Assembly: GCA_013396525.1 (NCBI GenBank)
Contig: VWYX01000881.1
Coordinates: forward strand, 186,001-250,000
Source of the DNA: Chaetorhynchus papuensis
Taxonomy: Eukaryota > Chordata > Aves > Passeriformes > Rhipiduridae
Length of the DNA stretch: 64,000 bases
Direction of reading: 5' to 3'
The notes under the pieces were generated by a model. That model ran no database searches and had not been told where the DNA came from. It saw only the letters and a list, made by a program, of their open reading frames with translations. The stretch's first letter is position 1, and each line of letters opens with the position of its first letter. Positions 1 through 12,043 of the stretch are shown piece by piece. The position numbers were made by a program, and so were the translations under genes.

Positions 1-928
1 GTGCTTTAATTCTGAAGCAGCGTCCACACAGGATTAAAGGCAGTTTTACTAATACACTTCAAAGTCACACCTGTAGGTGGTTCAGATAATTTTCCTGAAT
101 GCTTCCACATAATCAAGGCTGGTGTGACATGCTAATATGGGAGACTGCTGTAGTCCTGGATAATGAGAGTCAGGAAGAGAGCTATAAATATTGCTACAGA
201 ACTTATTAGTCAGTTTTGATTATTAATTAGTTTTCTAGTAAAGTATGCAGGAGTCAGTGGCATTTGCCTAAATTTGCCTAGAGTATTTGCCATTCCAATT
301 AATTTTCTTTAGCATGGAAAAAAAAGTTCCCATGCACAGGCTAATGATGCAAGATGAGGTTGTGTTTTTCTTTCTATGCTTAGACCAAGTTGCTGAAATC
401 TTGACCTCATTGATGTCACTGATAAAGTTTTCCCTGACTTTAACAGAAGTATATTTAATTCAAAAAACTTCATACAGAAGGGAGAGGAAAAAACCTGCGT
501 ATGTGCAGTGTAGAAATATCAATGTAATCTAAAGAGATATTTTATCAGATTAGTTGTTGGATTTTCTCTTATGCCTTTGAGATCGGTATTAAAAAAAGAT
601 TTTGTTATCCAGTTAAATTTCACAAGAGAAAGATTCACTTCAGTTGGTTCAAAACCTAGATAAAGGTGTGATTTTTTTTCATCCTTTTTTCTTCTTGATC
701 ATAGCAGTACCTAACCTGAAAGGAGACCTTGGGTTAGCCCCATTTCTTCTGACAGAGACTTATCTAAAATGTTCCTGAACAAATATTTGAAATTAAGGGC
801 ATAAAAAATCTAGCAGATGTTGGAACAGGGTCTTAAATTCTGTTTTCTTATTATTTATCCAATTGTGTAGATGATTTAAATTTAGAAAACCTGTATAGCA
901 GTTTACATGGCTGAGTCTTTTCAGTTTC
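1..928. other. AT-rich unique DNA, no recognised feature
   Basis: No repeat, RNA gene or exon is recognised here. The only open frame of note is an 81-codon plus-strand frame at 287-532. It has low-complexity, intron-like composition, no flanking splice pattern and no domain I can recognise, so it is not called. Confidence 0.6.
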
Positions 929-1000
929 TATAGAACCATAGAATCATTAAGGTTTTCTTGTCTCTAATCTCAGCTTCAATGACAATAGTTTTTTCATCAT
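929..1000 (-). repeat. CR1 LINE 3'-tail fragment (reverse)
   Basis: The stretch opens with a tagaaccatagaatcatt motif followed by aaggtt. This is the reverse complement of the CR1 3' end (AACCTTAATGATTCTATGGTTCTA type). CR1 is the dominant avian LINE; it lacks a poly(A) tail and ends in short ATTCTATG-like repeats. Only the first 30 bases are clear. The rest is too diverged to align by eye, so the right edge is approximate. Confidence 0.6.
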
Positions 1001-3650
1001 TTAGCTATTCCAAAAGCAGAACTCAAAGTGCTTCCAAAATCATCAAGTTTTCACCAATCACTTGCTGCTTTTTGCTGTTCTCAAGGCACTAGCATGTAAA
1101 GCCAGTGTGGATCTCCAAGGACACTGGCAGCTTGCTACTTTACAATTTCCTTCACATATCCCCAGTGAGATGTAAATCTACAATAATCTAGATTTTCCAC
1201 AGCACCTAAAATTTTAGATCCAAATAAATTTTCCCCCAGGTGTTCACTAACAACATGCTCAGTTTTACTTAACAGAAAGGTCTACTGTAAAGCAGATACA
1301 GGTGAAAGAGTTACTTTCTGAAAGCTTACATTGCTTTTTGTGTGTTATGCTTAGTGTAGGCCAGGTAACATAGACTATGTCCCTTATGTTTGGCAGTAAG
1401 GGAATATAAAGCTTGCTTTAGCCACAAGGGGTTTATTCCAATACAGGAATTCAGTTTAGGCTAAAGCTGGAGAGATTTATACTGGCTGAGAATTTTCTTA
1501 TGCTTTAAGAAGCTTACTTTTATTTAGAGAGTTCAGAGATTTTAGGAAAGGCTTCAATTAGAAGAGTTTATCTTCTGTAGATACATTTGCATAGCAGTAC
1601 TTATTTTTCATAAGAATTTTGTAACTTATATTTGCATAGCTTTTATTCAGATTTAAAATAATGTAATTTATTTTTTTTCATATCTCTCCCTGACTTTATT
1701 TCATGCACTGTTGATGAGTTTACATGTTCATGTATTACAGTTATACTGTAAAATCACTAACTTTCTTGAAATTCCACTGTACCTTCCTCCTGACTTTAGT
1801 AGGCTCAATATATACTTTACATAAATCCTTTTGCTTTTAATACCATGATAGTGTACTATAAAGTATAATTGTCCATTTGGTCAGGAATTTATATCTATTG
1901 CAAACAACAAAAAGAAAAAAAAATCAGTTACTTGGAACCAAGAAATTTATATGCTTCAGGAAAGGTGAAGATTGGTATCAAAATGAATAAACTTACATTT
2001 CCAATGAAGGAAAATGTTTAGATTCAGAAATGGCATTGCCTGCTGTGTCTTCTATTGTGTCTGTTGTGCTGTTGTATAGTGTTGTACTCTCATCATTCTG
2101 CTTCTGCAAAACTGTTTTTAAAACTTTGTATTTGGTTTGGCAATTCCACATTTATCCCAATGTTCATCTTGAAGGTAAGCAGCCATTATGTGTGTGTGCA
2201 AAGTCAGTCATCCTGCATTTTGCTTAAGAAATACCTAGTAAGTAAAGTTTCCTTTGAATTTCAAAGCAAATAACATCTGGTTTAGCTGTCCTGGGCAAGG
2301 TTTCTGGATGTGTTCAGCACCACAGGAGCCTGTAGTTGATCAGTTTGCCACTGCCTTCAAAGGCAAGTATTGAACTGTTTCAGATGGCACATGATAACTT
2401 AGCTAAGCCACCAAATTAATCTATTTGTACATGATAAATTTTAATGGTCCTCTTTTTTTTTCCTTGCAAAGAAAGGCTTGGCATCTTGATGTAGTACTGC
2501 ACCACATGTTTCTTGTGTGCACTGATGACAACCTATCAGTGAGGTCATTTCAGGGGGAAGGCAGCACATCCCATTAACCTGTGCTGGCATCTGAGTACTT
2601 GGTGTTCTGCTAAATCCTGGTTTGCAATCCAGAAAGTCTGCTTTCATTGCAGCTTGAAGTAAACAGCAAGCTCCCTCAGCACAGGGTCTGCAAGTTCCCT
2701 GCTCTGCAGCATCCCTGGGTTTCGCTGCACCCGGCTGCTGGGAGATGGGAAGCTGGCACTTAACCTCCTCATCAGTCCAGTGTCAAGAAGAAAACAATCT
2801 CATTTTTGCTATGCTATTTCAAAGAGCTTTTGGTTGCCTGGCCCTCAGTAAGTCTTTTCAGTCTGCACAGACACAGCAAGGATGATGCCCTCTGATAGGA
2901 GAGAGACCCAATGGTGACACATTAATTCTCAGTTTTTTCAGTGACCAGTGTGCCCATCTTAACCCACTACAAGTGTTCCTCATGAGGAGAGTTCCACAAC
3001 AGGCAGGACCTGAGCCCACAAAAATGAGGAATTCCTTTCATGATGTTTCTATAAACATCTGGTTTCTGCCTAGCAAAGGTCATGTGCCTCTTCACCACCA
3101 GTGCAAGAAAGAATGAGAATTTTTTAGGTGGCATGTACTTGAATGTATAAAATGTTACATATTTTTCTTTAATTACTTGATCCTCGTATTCTTTAGAGAT
3201 CTGGAGGCGTAATTTTATTGAGTAATTTTTGAAGTCTTGGCCATTACAGTATCTCTGACAGTAAGTGTAACAACAACTAGGCAAAAAAAAAAGAAAGTTC
3301 TTACCTAATTACATAAAAGTCCAAAGAAATTCTGCAGGTCATACATATATGCAGATTTTCTCCATTAAACAAGCCTGGAGGGAAATGCCTGGATAAAGAT
3401 GTGAATTACATTAGCATAAGCATCAATCGATTTACTCAATAAAAATACCCATCCTAGTGCTGACCCTCTTCTATGAAAAAAGCCACTGGTGTTTCTCCTG
3501 AGGGTCTGTGGAAAAAATATTGTAACATTAATAAAACCTAGTTTTTTCTTTCAGTACTATCCCAAGCAGGGGTTTTAATGCATATGAGTCAGTGAATAGC
3601 TTACAGAAACCTCATGCCCAAAAGAGATTTGGGGTGGTGGTTTGTTTTTT
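1001..3650. other. Unique DNA, no recognised feature
   Basis: Mostly AT-rich sequence with a slightly GC-richer patch around 2480-2780. Short frames occur on both strands (for example 2441-2647 and 2967-3284, both minus). None has recognisable domains or clear exon borders. No RNA gene or mobile element was recognised. Confidence 0.5.
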
Positions 3651-3676
3651 GTTTGTTTGTTTGTTTGTTTGTTTGT
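3651..3676. repeat. (GTTT)n microsatellite
   Basis: About six and a half uninterrupted GTTT units, inside a wider T/G-rich stretch from about 3632 to 3690. Confidence 0.95.
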
Positions 3677-6104
3677 GGGTTTTTTTGTTGATGGGGGTTT
3701 TTAATTGCTTTCTGAAAGCAAGAGAAGTTAATAATGTTACATAATCTTAGATGAGAAGCACCATGTCTCAATTGTGCAAACACAGCTGGAGGCTGACTTA
3801 GATGGTGACTACTCCTTATCCACCCATATTGGTGGGGCAGCTGCATTTCCCGTGGGTAATTCCTAGGTATGCTCACTAGGAAGATGCAGATTATGGTCAA
3901 TTGCACTCCAGAAATCCAGCACAGCCTAAATGAATATGGGTTCCTTGTAGTTCCACAGCCCACATTTTTGTATGGAGGAGTTCATCCCTATTCCTGTAGA
4001 ATTACATCTTTCCAGGTACACTGACTTTTCTCTGCAGACAGACATTGCTCACAAAGTTAGATCAGCAATAGAAAATATCTTGGTTGCAGAGCAAATGGTT
4101 ATTTTTAGCAGTTTATCTGGTACAAACCAGTGATTTGCCAGTAAAATTGCTTACCTTGACCAAGTGCCACATGGCAGGGCAGTCCAGTGCAGTGGTTAAC
4201 AGCATGAGTACCAGCTGTAGCACCAGCGGCAGTACCAGGGGAAGACAATTCAGTTTCACTTCCTAACCCAACTCCGCAAATTCAGGATAAGGAAGGAGGT
4301 CCATGATTGCAGCGATCTGTAATTTCAACCACAGAATGAACAAAACTACCATCCATCATAAAGGAAAAGAAGTTGCATATTCTATTTAATGGAACATTTA
4401 TCAGTTTTTTATGCATTTGTCAAAATGACAGTGTGATACTGTGCTATAAATCTGTTTGCTGTTAAGTTTAAAATAATCTGTAAGAAATTTGTCATGCTTA
4501 TTACTATCAACCTTTTTGTTATCTGGTATTTTACATTTCCCACCTGTGAATAATCAAGATATCTATGAGTAAGCAATGTTATAAGTTGCATAAATATTAA
4601 AAGAAAATAGTTTCGTGCTGTCTTACAGTAATATTTGTCTCCTAGAAAGTGCAGTTTTTTAACTTTGACATGGAAGAATGATTTACAGGGCCTGAAAAAA
4701 TGCAGTTTCTAACAGAATGAAGATGTTCTTCATCACAGAAAAACACCGGTATTCAAAACTTTCTTGCTGACTCCTTCAACCACTTCTCATGAGACATTTC
4801 ACTGTAAGCTATTGTACAGAAATCTAAAGCTCATGACTTAGCCCTGCCAGTTCCTATGCTGGTGTTACCAGGCTGCTGCAACACAGCATTTGAGTCCTTC
4901 AGGGGGGTTTGCAAGTTGTGGCTTGAAGATATTACGTTGTGGATGAAAACTGAATTGAAGCTTAGTGAGCTTTTATTGAACTGGCATTGCTGAAAAGATT
5001 GTGGCCGATAAGAGTTTAACCTGTGACACAGTAAAACAAAAGAAGTAAGTGTGTTACTAAGGTTATGACATGACCTGTAGAAAGCAAAAAAAGTGAAAGG
5101 GTAAATTTTTGGGGAAGATGAAACAGGAAAGCCTTATTGCCTGGCAAAAGATGCTGAGAACACAAAATTGCTGTGTATGGCATAAAATGTGACATCCAAA
5201 GTGGCCAGCTTTACTCAGTGAACTAAAAATTTTGTTATATCCAAGTGCAGTGTAACAGAGCAAAGTAGAAATGTTAAAACTGTAGATCCTAGAGCTTCGT
5301 GTGGCCCCATTTTTCCTTAAATGTTGATCTGTGTAGGGAATGGCATAGGATTATAGGGGGAAAAACCCTCAAAAAAACCCCACACAGATGAGCCATTCTT
5401 CTGTATATATTTTTCTGTAGAATCACTCAATTAGTTTAAATACATTTTTTTCTGGTGATACAAACTACTTCATTAGTATTTTTATTTGTTTGGTTGGTTT
5501 TTCATCCTTCTAAATACTAGAAGGACAGAGAATCTGGCTTTTTTAAAGGTCTGCAGGTCTAGGTATGCAAAGCAGAGCTCCTGACCTCCAAGATTTTGCA
5601 GTGGACCTGAGGTGCTCATTCCAGAGTTGTGCACCAGACACGCCTTCCCTGCACTTCAGCTTCCACAGAAAGCACCCCAATCCTGCAGTCTGTCAGTCAC
5701 AGCACAGCCCAGGAGAATTCCCTACACTGTACCCCTTAGCATGGGTGCACCTGGCAGCACATGGGGACACAGCCTTCCAGAGGCAAAGCACGAGTGAAAG
5801 ACAAGAGAGGAGAGTTTAAAAGAAGCTGAAAAAAATGGGTCATTGAAACCAGGCTAGAGAAAAGCAGTGCAATCAGATCCTCAGTATTATATAGCACCTC
5901 ATTCTGCTTCCTTACAAAGCTGGAACTAGAGAGAGATCTAAATCTAATCAAACCTAGAAGAATGCTTGCCATAGTCCTGGGAAGAAAGCAAATCAAATAA
6001 ACAAACATCAGAGATTGAAAATTTCAGATGACAAAAACAAAATTAAAAGTGTTTATTTATTTGTTATTACTGCAGTAATTTATCTCCAGTTTAAATTTCA
6101 GTCT
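3677..6104. other. Unique DNA, no recognised feature
   Basis: No element could be supported. A GC-richer stretch at 5560-5820 carries two overlapping plus-strand frames of 84 and 61 codons without splice or domain support. A short SINE-like match near 4175-4215 is too weak to call. Confidence 0.5.
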
Positions 6105-6295
6105 GGTTATGTGATTCTGACCAAACCTCAGTTCATTCACTTGCAGAACTGGTATACTACTTACCTAGCAGAAGCCTTCCAAATATGAATAGATGTGTTA
6201 CACTCTTTACTTGGCTCAGTGTTTCAGAAATACTTTTTGAGGTTCCTGAGTTACAGGCACAGGAGAACTCTAAAGTATTGTTGTTACTATCACTC
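6105..6295 (+). repeat. MIR-like SINE remnant (amniote CORE-SINE)
   Basis: The order of motifs follows the 3' half of a MIR element: a tatgtgattctgacc block (MIR: TGTGACCTTGGGC), then cctcagttcattcacttg (CCTCAGTTTCCTCATCTG), then tatactacttacct (a GATACTACTTACCT-type block). Near the end, aaagtattgttgttactatc resembles the AATAAATGTTAGTTATTATT terminus. MIR-type SINEs are known as old relics in amniote genomes, including birds. Divergence is high and the edges are approximate. An L2 tail sharing part of this sequence is the alternative. Confidence 0.5.
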
Positions 6296-8330
6296 CGAGC
6301 TTTGTGTTAGAGACCTGACATAATGAAAATCATGACAGTGATTCACTTCAATCAAATTCTGTATTTCTTCTGAAAACTTGCTGGGTCTGTCCATAAAAGT
6401 AAGCAAAAGAGAGGACTGTTTTAGCGTATTTAAGGAAGGAAAAGAGTGTGATCAGAGGTAGATACTATTTTTTTTTTATACACCTAAAGGAGATGGAATT
6501 AAAAGCTGCTGAACAATTCCATCTTGAAAGAGTGCTGGGGATACTTCTGTCCCTCAGCACCAAGACAGAACTGGTCTGATTCTTAACTATGGATTGAAGT
6601 AATCCCAGATATTCCGTTTTGAAGATGCTGTCTGAAACCTCTGGATATCTGAAACACCCAAATCCTCTATTAGTAGCAGTTAGCCTTTTCTATACCTTGG
6701 AAGATCTAGGGGACAGCTTTCAGTAAATAGTAGTAAAACCACGTTTTCTTTTCTTCTGTGTGGAGAAATAACTCCCTGAATCTCATTCTTTTGGATCAAC
6801 TGTAGGCAATGCTCTGGCAGAAATACTGACTGCCAATGTAAAAATGCTGAGCTGCAGTCAGCAGACTCATCACACTGTAAATATCATAGCTTGTGGAAAG
6901 AAATGCAGTGTGGGAGTAACCTTTTACTCCCTTCTGCATACTTGTGGGGGCTTTCTGCCCTTTCGCACAGTTGTAAGCGATTGAACGTAAAGCAAAGCAC
7001 CAGTGGAGCCTGTGGAGCACTGCTGGAAGCAGAGCAGAGCAGGTGACTCCGTTTGCATTCCTGCCAAGTAGTTTAAAGGGTACCTTTAGCCCCAGTGCGT
7101 GGGGTGGGCAGAATATGAGGCCTCTGTTTGCACTGCCCAGGCTATGGCTGGGTGAGGATGCTCAGTGACTGATGATGCACGGGGGAGGATTTTCTGCCCT
7201 CAAGAGACCCCATACCGCCCTTTAACCCCAGCTGAGACAGCCTGGGCTGGGCACACATCCCTGCTGGGTCAGGCAGAGGCGCTCAAGTCAGCTTTCAGAA
7301 AATCATGTGTACGGGAAGCATCCAGCTAGTGCAAACATCCAAACAGGCACTCCCTGAGATTTATATACCAATAATCAGAAAAGACTCTTCTGCCTCACAG
7401 GTATGTCTGAGACTTGGTCCTTCCCTTCAAGCCTTAGGAGTCTGTGGAGAATAAAAGAGCCAGTGCAGTGCTTACTACTTTCTCTCTAGTGCCTGATAGC
7501 TGGGGAGTGAAGAGGATGACATCAGCTCAGTGAGCCCATTGTACCTCCATTTACAGACTGAATTAACAGCAGTAATAATACATCACACACATTCATTTCC
7601 TGCCTGCTCAATAAGGAATTCATATGCATTTGTTGTAGGTTAAAATACCACAGCAAGCCAAGCCAAGTGGATCACCAAATTATCCCAAACACCAGTACAG
7701 TATTTCCTCCTTGTCCTGTCGGATCCCCTTGGGCTCAGCTTTTCCATTTTTGTGGGATTTGTTGGTAGAGCTTAATATCATTTCTCGAACTACAAGAAGT
7801 TGGAAAAAAGGTATAATTTTTTTGTCAGAATAATTTGTTAATATAACTGTGTTAAGTCATCAAAACAGCACTCCTAGCCAAGATTACCAGAGCAGTGCTT
7901 TCTAGGCTCAGATTTAGCATTTTTTAGGTAACTGAGAAACATCAGGAGCTTTGGTCATCCTGGCATTTCTGCTGCTCCATATTGGGTGTACCTGCAGGAA
8001 CAGACATCCATCCTTTTGCAGTGCCAGCCAACTGAGCCATTCTGATGTCTTTGAACATATGCCAAGAGAGCATTGAAACTTCCAAAGTAAGTTTGACGAC
8101 ACAAAACAACAAGGCAGGTTACTTCTTTGCATAAAGCTAGTAAAAGTTTCAGTGGAGGTATAGAAGTACTTTGTACTTGAATTGAATTAAATTTGAATTT
8201 CATTAAAGCCTGAAACCCTACTTAGTACAAAAGGCATGGTTACACACAGGAACTAAAGAAAATACAAGAGGTTGTTTTGATGGAGAAAAATTTTTTATCT
8301 TTTTTTTTTTCTGGTTGGTTGGCTGGTTTT
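6296..8330. other. Unique DNA, no recognised feature
   Basis: GC content rises around 7010-7290, then falls again. The stretch at 7555-7650 has an AT-rich, repeat-free look with an ATATGCAT-type POU motif, but nothing more can be supported. No exon, RNA gene or mobile element was recognised. Confidence 0.5.
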
Positions 8331-8348
8331 GGTGGTGGTGGTGGTGGT
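8331..8348. repeat. (GGT)n microsatellite in a T/G-rich tract
   Basis: Six GGT units, flanked by T-runs at 8301-8310 and 8365-8376. The whole 8288-8380 stretch is a low-complexity T/G tract. Confidence 0.9.
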
Positions 8349-8380
8349 TTTTGGTTTTGTTGATTTTTTTTTTTTAAAGG

Positions 8381-8926
8381 TCTACAGGATATCCTCCAGG
8401 GAAAACCAAAACAAGAACTATATGAGTGTGTAGAGCACTGAGTGTGGTTTTACAGCAGGAAGAGGAAGAGAAAAAAATACATTCAGAGTATGCTGCTAAT
8501 TAGTGCTGAATAGAAAAAAGCAGAGCTTTAAAAAAAACCCAAACAAATCCAATCTGTAATTGCATTCCTGTTCTCTCAGAGCTTATGAAGTCTCGTTCTA
8601 CCACTGAGAAATGTCTTTTTCCCTGATGGACCAAAGAGACCTCTTCCAGCGGGGAGCATTGGTCATGATACCCACGTGAGCTGCAGGGCACTGGGGGAAC
8701 GGCTCCAAGCAGTGTGACAGAGGCAGTGATGTCCTACCCATCCAAGGGGGTGGCTTGACCTCTATCCCAGCTGAGGGGCTCCCTGCTCACAGGCAGCTCC
8801 ATGAAGTTTGAATATTCAATGTCATTGAGCTGGACTCCAAACCTCAGTGATCAGAGCTCTCCTCCTGATCTGAAAGGAATCATCCCAACCACTTCACAGG
8901 AATCTTTCCTCTCCCACTCTCCTACC
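8381..8926. other. Unique DNA, no recognised feature
   Basis: Nothing recognised on either strand. A minus-strand 63-codon frame at 8500-8691 has no support. Confidence 0.5.
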
Positions 8927-8999
8927 ATATATATATACACATATATATATCTATATATCTATATATCTATATATATAGATAGATGGATAGATAGATATA
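8927..8999. repeat. Compound (AT)n / (CTATAT)n / (GATA)n microsatellite
   Basis: A run of AT dinucleotides changes into ctatat units and then into gata units. It accounts for the tyrosine/isoleucine-rich middle of the 179-codon plus-strand frame at 8801-9340, which is therefore not called as a gene. Confidence 0.95.
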
Positions 9000-9894
9000 A
9001 ATGCTCTTGTAACTGGCAGATACCTTTTATTCTTTTAAAAACAGTGATTGAAAAAGCAAACATCCACACAAGCTCTCCTATCCCTCATCTCCAAGATGGA
9101 TTTTATGAAACACAGTGGCTTTTTCTCTTTGCAGTTCAGGCATATTTCCACATAAACACTGGCTTAGACACACCTTATCAAGGTTTGTATTCTGTCTGTA
9201 CATTTTTATTGCTGCACCATCACTATACTGCTTTGGTAAGTGTGCTAAGTGCCACCCCTACGGTGGTGTTGCCAAACTGTGTTTTTCAAAATTGGAACAA
9301 AGTTATGCCCTGTGCAAAATATGGTGTGAAATCCCTCTGAAAAGACAAGTATGTGCAAGATCAATGAAGGAGAGGAGTGCCATGGTTCATCCATGTAAGA
9401 AGTGCTTGAGGGTTTAAGTCCTTTTTGTTAGCTCATGTACCATCTCCCCCACTATTTCTATCATTTGCCATCTGAATGATCAGCTGAAGAGACTTGGAGA
9501 ATTAGGATGTATAAGTATAAACTTTGAAGCAGAGTTCTTGTAGTTTCTGTATTAAACTTGAAAAGAATAGCTTGTACCATAGGCACAGAGATTCCCTTTC
9601 TACTGATAGTAATTTGTGCAATAGCAGCAGTAGGGTCATTGCTTCCCATAGATTCATCTGGGGACACTTTGGATGAATTTACTAAAGAAAAAACATGGGT
9701 TATTCCCCACCATCTTTAAAATAGGTAAGCTTTCTGTGGATGCCTCAAAACTGATTTATTATTTTGAAATTATTCTGAAGCATGTTTCCCTTTTAGTGAT
9801 CCTTCATTACAGAATATGGTAGCATCTAGAGACATTTTTCTGCAGCAAAGATTAGTGCAGCCACCAATGAAAAGCAGTTTTTCATCACAAAGGG
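9000..9894. other. Unique DNA, no recognised feature
   Basis: A 100-codon plus-strand frame (9115-9417) has several cysteines but matches no domain I know and has no splice context. Nothing else was recognised. Confidence 0.5.
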
Positions 9895-10560
9895 CAGCTG
9901 CAGTGAGTCAGACCAAAGGCCTGTTCCTCCTCTGGCTGACAACCACTGGTAGCTGTTCCTCGGGGAAAAATATTACAATACAGAGCAGTGTTTCTCCAAG
10001 TACACCTTCCCTGTAGCTTCCACCGATCTCCTACATAGTGGAACAATTAAAAAACACAGGCCTTCATATCCTGCAGCAATACATGCTTGCATTTCCATTT
10101 TCCAGTGCATCAAAAAAGTGTTTTTTCTTTTTTAATTCAAAACTTTGCCCGTTGATTTGAGTGGATGCTCCCTAACTCTTGCATCCAGGCTATTTGTGGT
10201 TTTAAAGACTTTCTTCAAATCTGGCATTGCTCTTGCTCCTTTTGAGATAATGAGCCATAACCCCATCATATGCTTTGCCTTCCATTCTTGCTTTCTATGG
10301 CACCACCATGACTGTGTCAGACATTGTCAGAGACACACATCATCTCCTGTACCAGGTTCTGTTTCACTGTTTAAGGGTGGGGAAAAAAGAGCATGCAGTA
10401 TTCAAGATGCAGTTACACCATGAACTTCTGTAATGCTGTAATATTTTTGAGTTTGTTCTCTAGTTGTTTCCTAGCAAACTCTAATTTTTCATTTCTGCCT
10501 GATTATCTGCAGAGACTCCTGAGGGTCTGTTACCTCCTTTAACTGCTTGACCTTTGGCGT
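9895..10560 (-). repeat. Ancient CR1-like LINE fragment (reverse)
   Basis: Reading plus, the block gtgagtcagaccaaaggcc is followed by a cgttgatttgagtgg block, the motif gtattcaagatgcagttac and an accatgaacttctgtaatgc block. These follow, in order, a widespread sauropsid repeat: GAGTCAGACCAAAGGTCC, then AGTATTCAAGATGTGG and TACCATGGATTTATA. In that repeat this strand is the reverse complement of the 3' part of a CR1 reverse-transcriptase frame. Divergence and small deletions point to an old copy. The leading GACCAAAGG block may belong to a separate SINE-like element. Edges are approximate. Confidence 0.6.
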
Positions 10561-10966
10561 GTCTGTGCTGAGAAGTGGATCAAGGAACTTGCCTACCTAA
10601 AGAACAACAGGAGAACAGCTTCTGTTGGCTCACTGGTGTAAGCACACTCAAGCATCATCACATGCCATCGGCCATTTCCTTGGGTCAGTTTTGCCTGCCT
10701 GCATTCAGGGATGCAAAGACGTTACTAGACTCCTACTAAAGCAAGAGAGGTATAATTTCTGGAGGAAAACATGTAGAATTGAAAAAAATTTCCAGAAATA
10801 TCTTCCTGAATATTGGAAATATGGAAACTTCAGAAATATCTGAAGTAGCTACATGCTTACCAAAGCCACACTTACATTAAGTTCTTCAGACATGATGTAT
10901 ATGTTGTAGATATGAAATGAACCGATAGATATTAGGTAGATAAAAAAACACAACTTTATAAAACTT
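10561..10966. other. Unique DNA left of the solo LTR
   Basis: No feature is recognised. The last five bases (aactt, 10962-10966) are the left copy of the target-site duplication of the LTR that follows. Confidence 0.6.
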
Positions 10967-12043
10967 TGTATTGGGTTTGCATGGCCAGATTTTGGTAGTG
11001 CAGGGGCTAAAGGGGTGGTTTCTGTGAGCAGCTGCCAGAAGCTTCCTCCATGTCCAGCAGAGCCAATGCCAGACAGCTCCAGGATGGACACGCTGGGCCA
11101 ATCAGAAATGGTGGTAAAACCTATGGGATAACACAAGTAATTAAGAAGGGAAAAGCTATTGCACAGCTGTAATTGCTGCCAGAGAAGAGTGGGATGAGAA
11201 CATCTGAGAGGAATAGCTCTGCAGACACCAGGGTCAGTGCAGAAGGAGGGGCAGGAGGTGCTCCAGGCACCAGAGCCCAGATTCCCCTGCAGCCCATGGT
11301 GCAGCCCATGGTGAGGCAGCTGTGCACCTGCAGCCCATGGAGATCCACGGGGATGCAGAGATCCACCCACAGCCCATGGAGGAGCCCCACCCTGAGCAGG
11401 TGGATGCCTGAGAGGAGCCTGTGACCCTGTAGGAGGCCTGTGCTGGAGCAGGCTCCTGGCAGGGACCTGCAGACCTGTGGAGAGAGGAGCCCACGCTGGA
11501 GCAGGTTTGCTGGTGGGACTTGTGACCCCGTGGGGGACCCACACTGGAGCAGGCTGTGCCTGAGGGACTGCATCCCATGGCAGAGTGACCCTCACTGCAG
11601 CAGTCTGGGGAGGACTGTTGCCTGTGGGATGGACTCACATGGAGAAGTTCACAGAGAACTGTCTCCTGTGGGAGGGACCCCAGGCTGGAGCAGGGGAAGG
11701 ACTCTTCTCCCTGAGCAGTGACAGAAACAACCTGTGATGAACTGACCATAACCCCCATTCCCATCTCCCTGCACTGCTGGGGGAGGAGGCAGAGCTGGGA
11801 AGGAGGAGTGGGAGGAAGGTGTTTTTAAGATCTTATTTTACTTCTCATTATCCTGCTCTGATTTTTTAGTATTAAATTCAGTTAATATCCCCAGAGTTAG
11901 AGTCTGTCTTGCCTGTGAGTGATCTCTCTGTCCTTAAATCAACTCATGAACTCTGCTATATTTTTCTCTCTCCCATTTCTAGCAGCACAAGGGAGAATGG
12001 CTTTGGTGGGTGCCTGGCATCCACCCAGGGTCAACCTACTGTA
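10967..12043 (+). mobile_element. Solo LTR of an avian endogenous retrovirus (family B, copy 1)
   Basis: A 1077-bp element starts tgtattgggtttgc and ends with a decayed ctactgta terminus. It is flanked by identical 5-bp duplications, aactt at 10962-10966 and 12044-12048. No internal gag-pol sequence is present, so this is a recombined solo LTR. The plus orientation is set by an ATTAAA poly(A) signal at 11871-11876 near the 3' end, and by alignment to the second copy at 54108-55190. The middle (11290-11700) is GC-rich and internally repetitive. A 5-bp duplication fits ERVL-type or other class II/III avian elements; the exact family name needs a library search. Minus-strand frames of 150-248 codons in it are by-products of GC-rich repeats. 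Confidence 0.9.
11290..11700 (+). repeat. GC-rich tandem-repeat core inside the LTR
   Basis: The short unit agcccatgg occurs four times between 11291 and 11380. After it, about four degenerate units of roughly 50 bp follow, marked by ctggagcagg at about 11443, 11493, 11545 and 11682. The same part of the second LTR copy is missing as an assembly gap, which fits a segment that is hard to assemble. Confidence 0.75.

Noticed and set aside
3651..3676. Short repeats that could suggest a CRISPR or other spaced array
   Set aside because: The window has only microsatellites and dispersed retroelements. No regularly spaced repeat-spacer structure exists and the DNA is vertebrate.
4175..4215. cagtggttaacagcatgag, resembling the head of a MIR SINE
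   Set aside because: Only about 20 bases match and the following sequence does not continue the MIR order.
8801..9340. 179-codon plus-strand frame
   Set aside because: Its middle is the AT/GATA microsatellite and the rest has no domain or splice context.
10849..11764. Minus-strand frames of 248, 176 and 150 codons and plus frames of 83-93 codons
   Set aside because: They lie within or run into the GC-rich tandem-repeat core of the solo LTR. Stop codons are rare there on both strands and the translations only mirror the DNA repeats.
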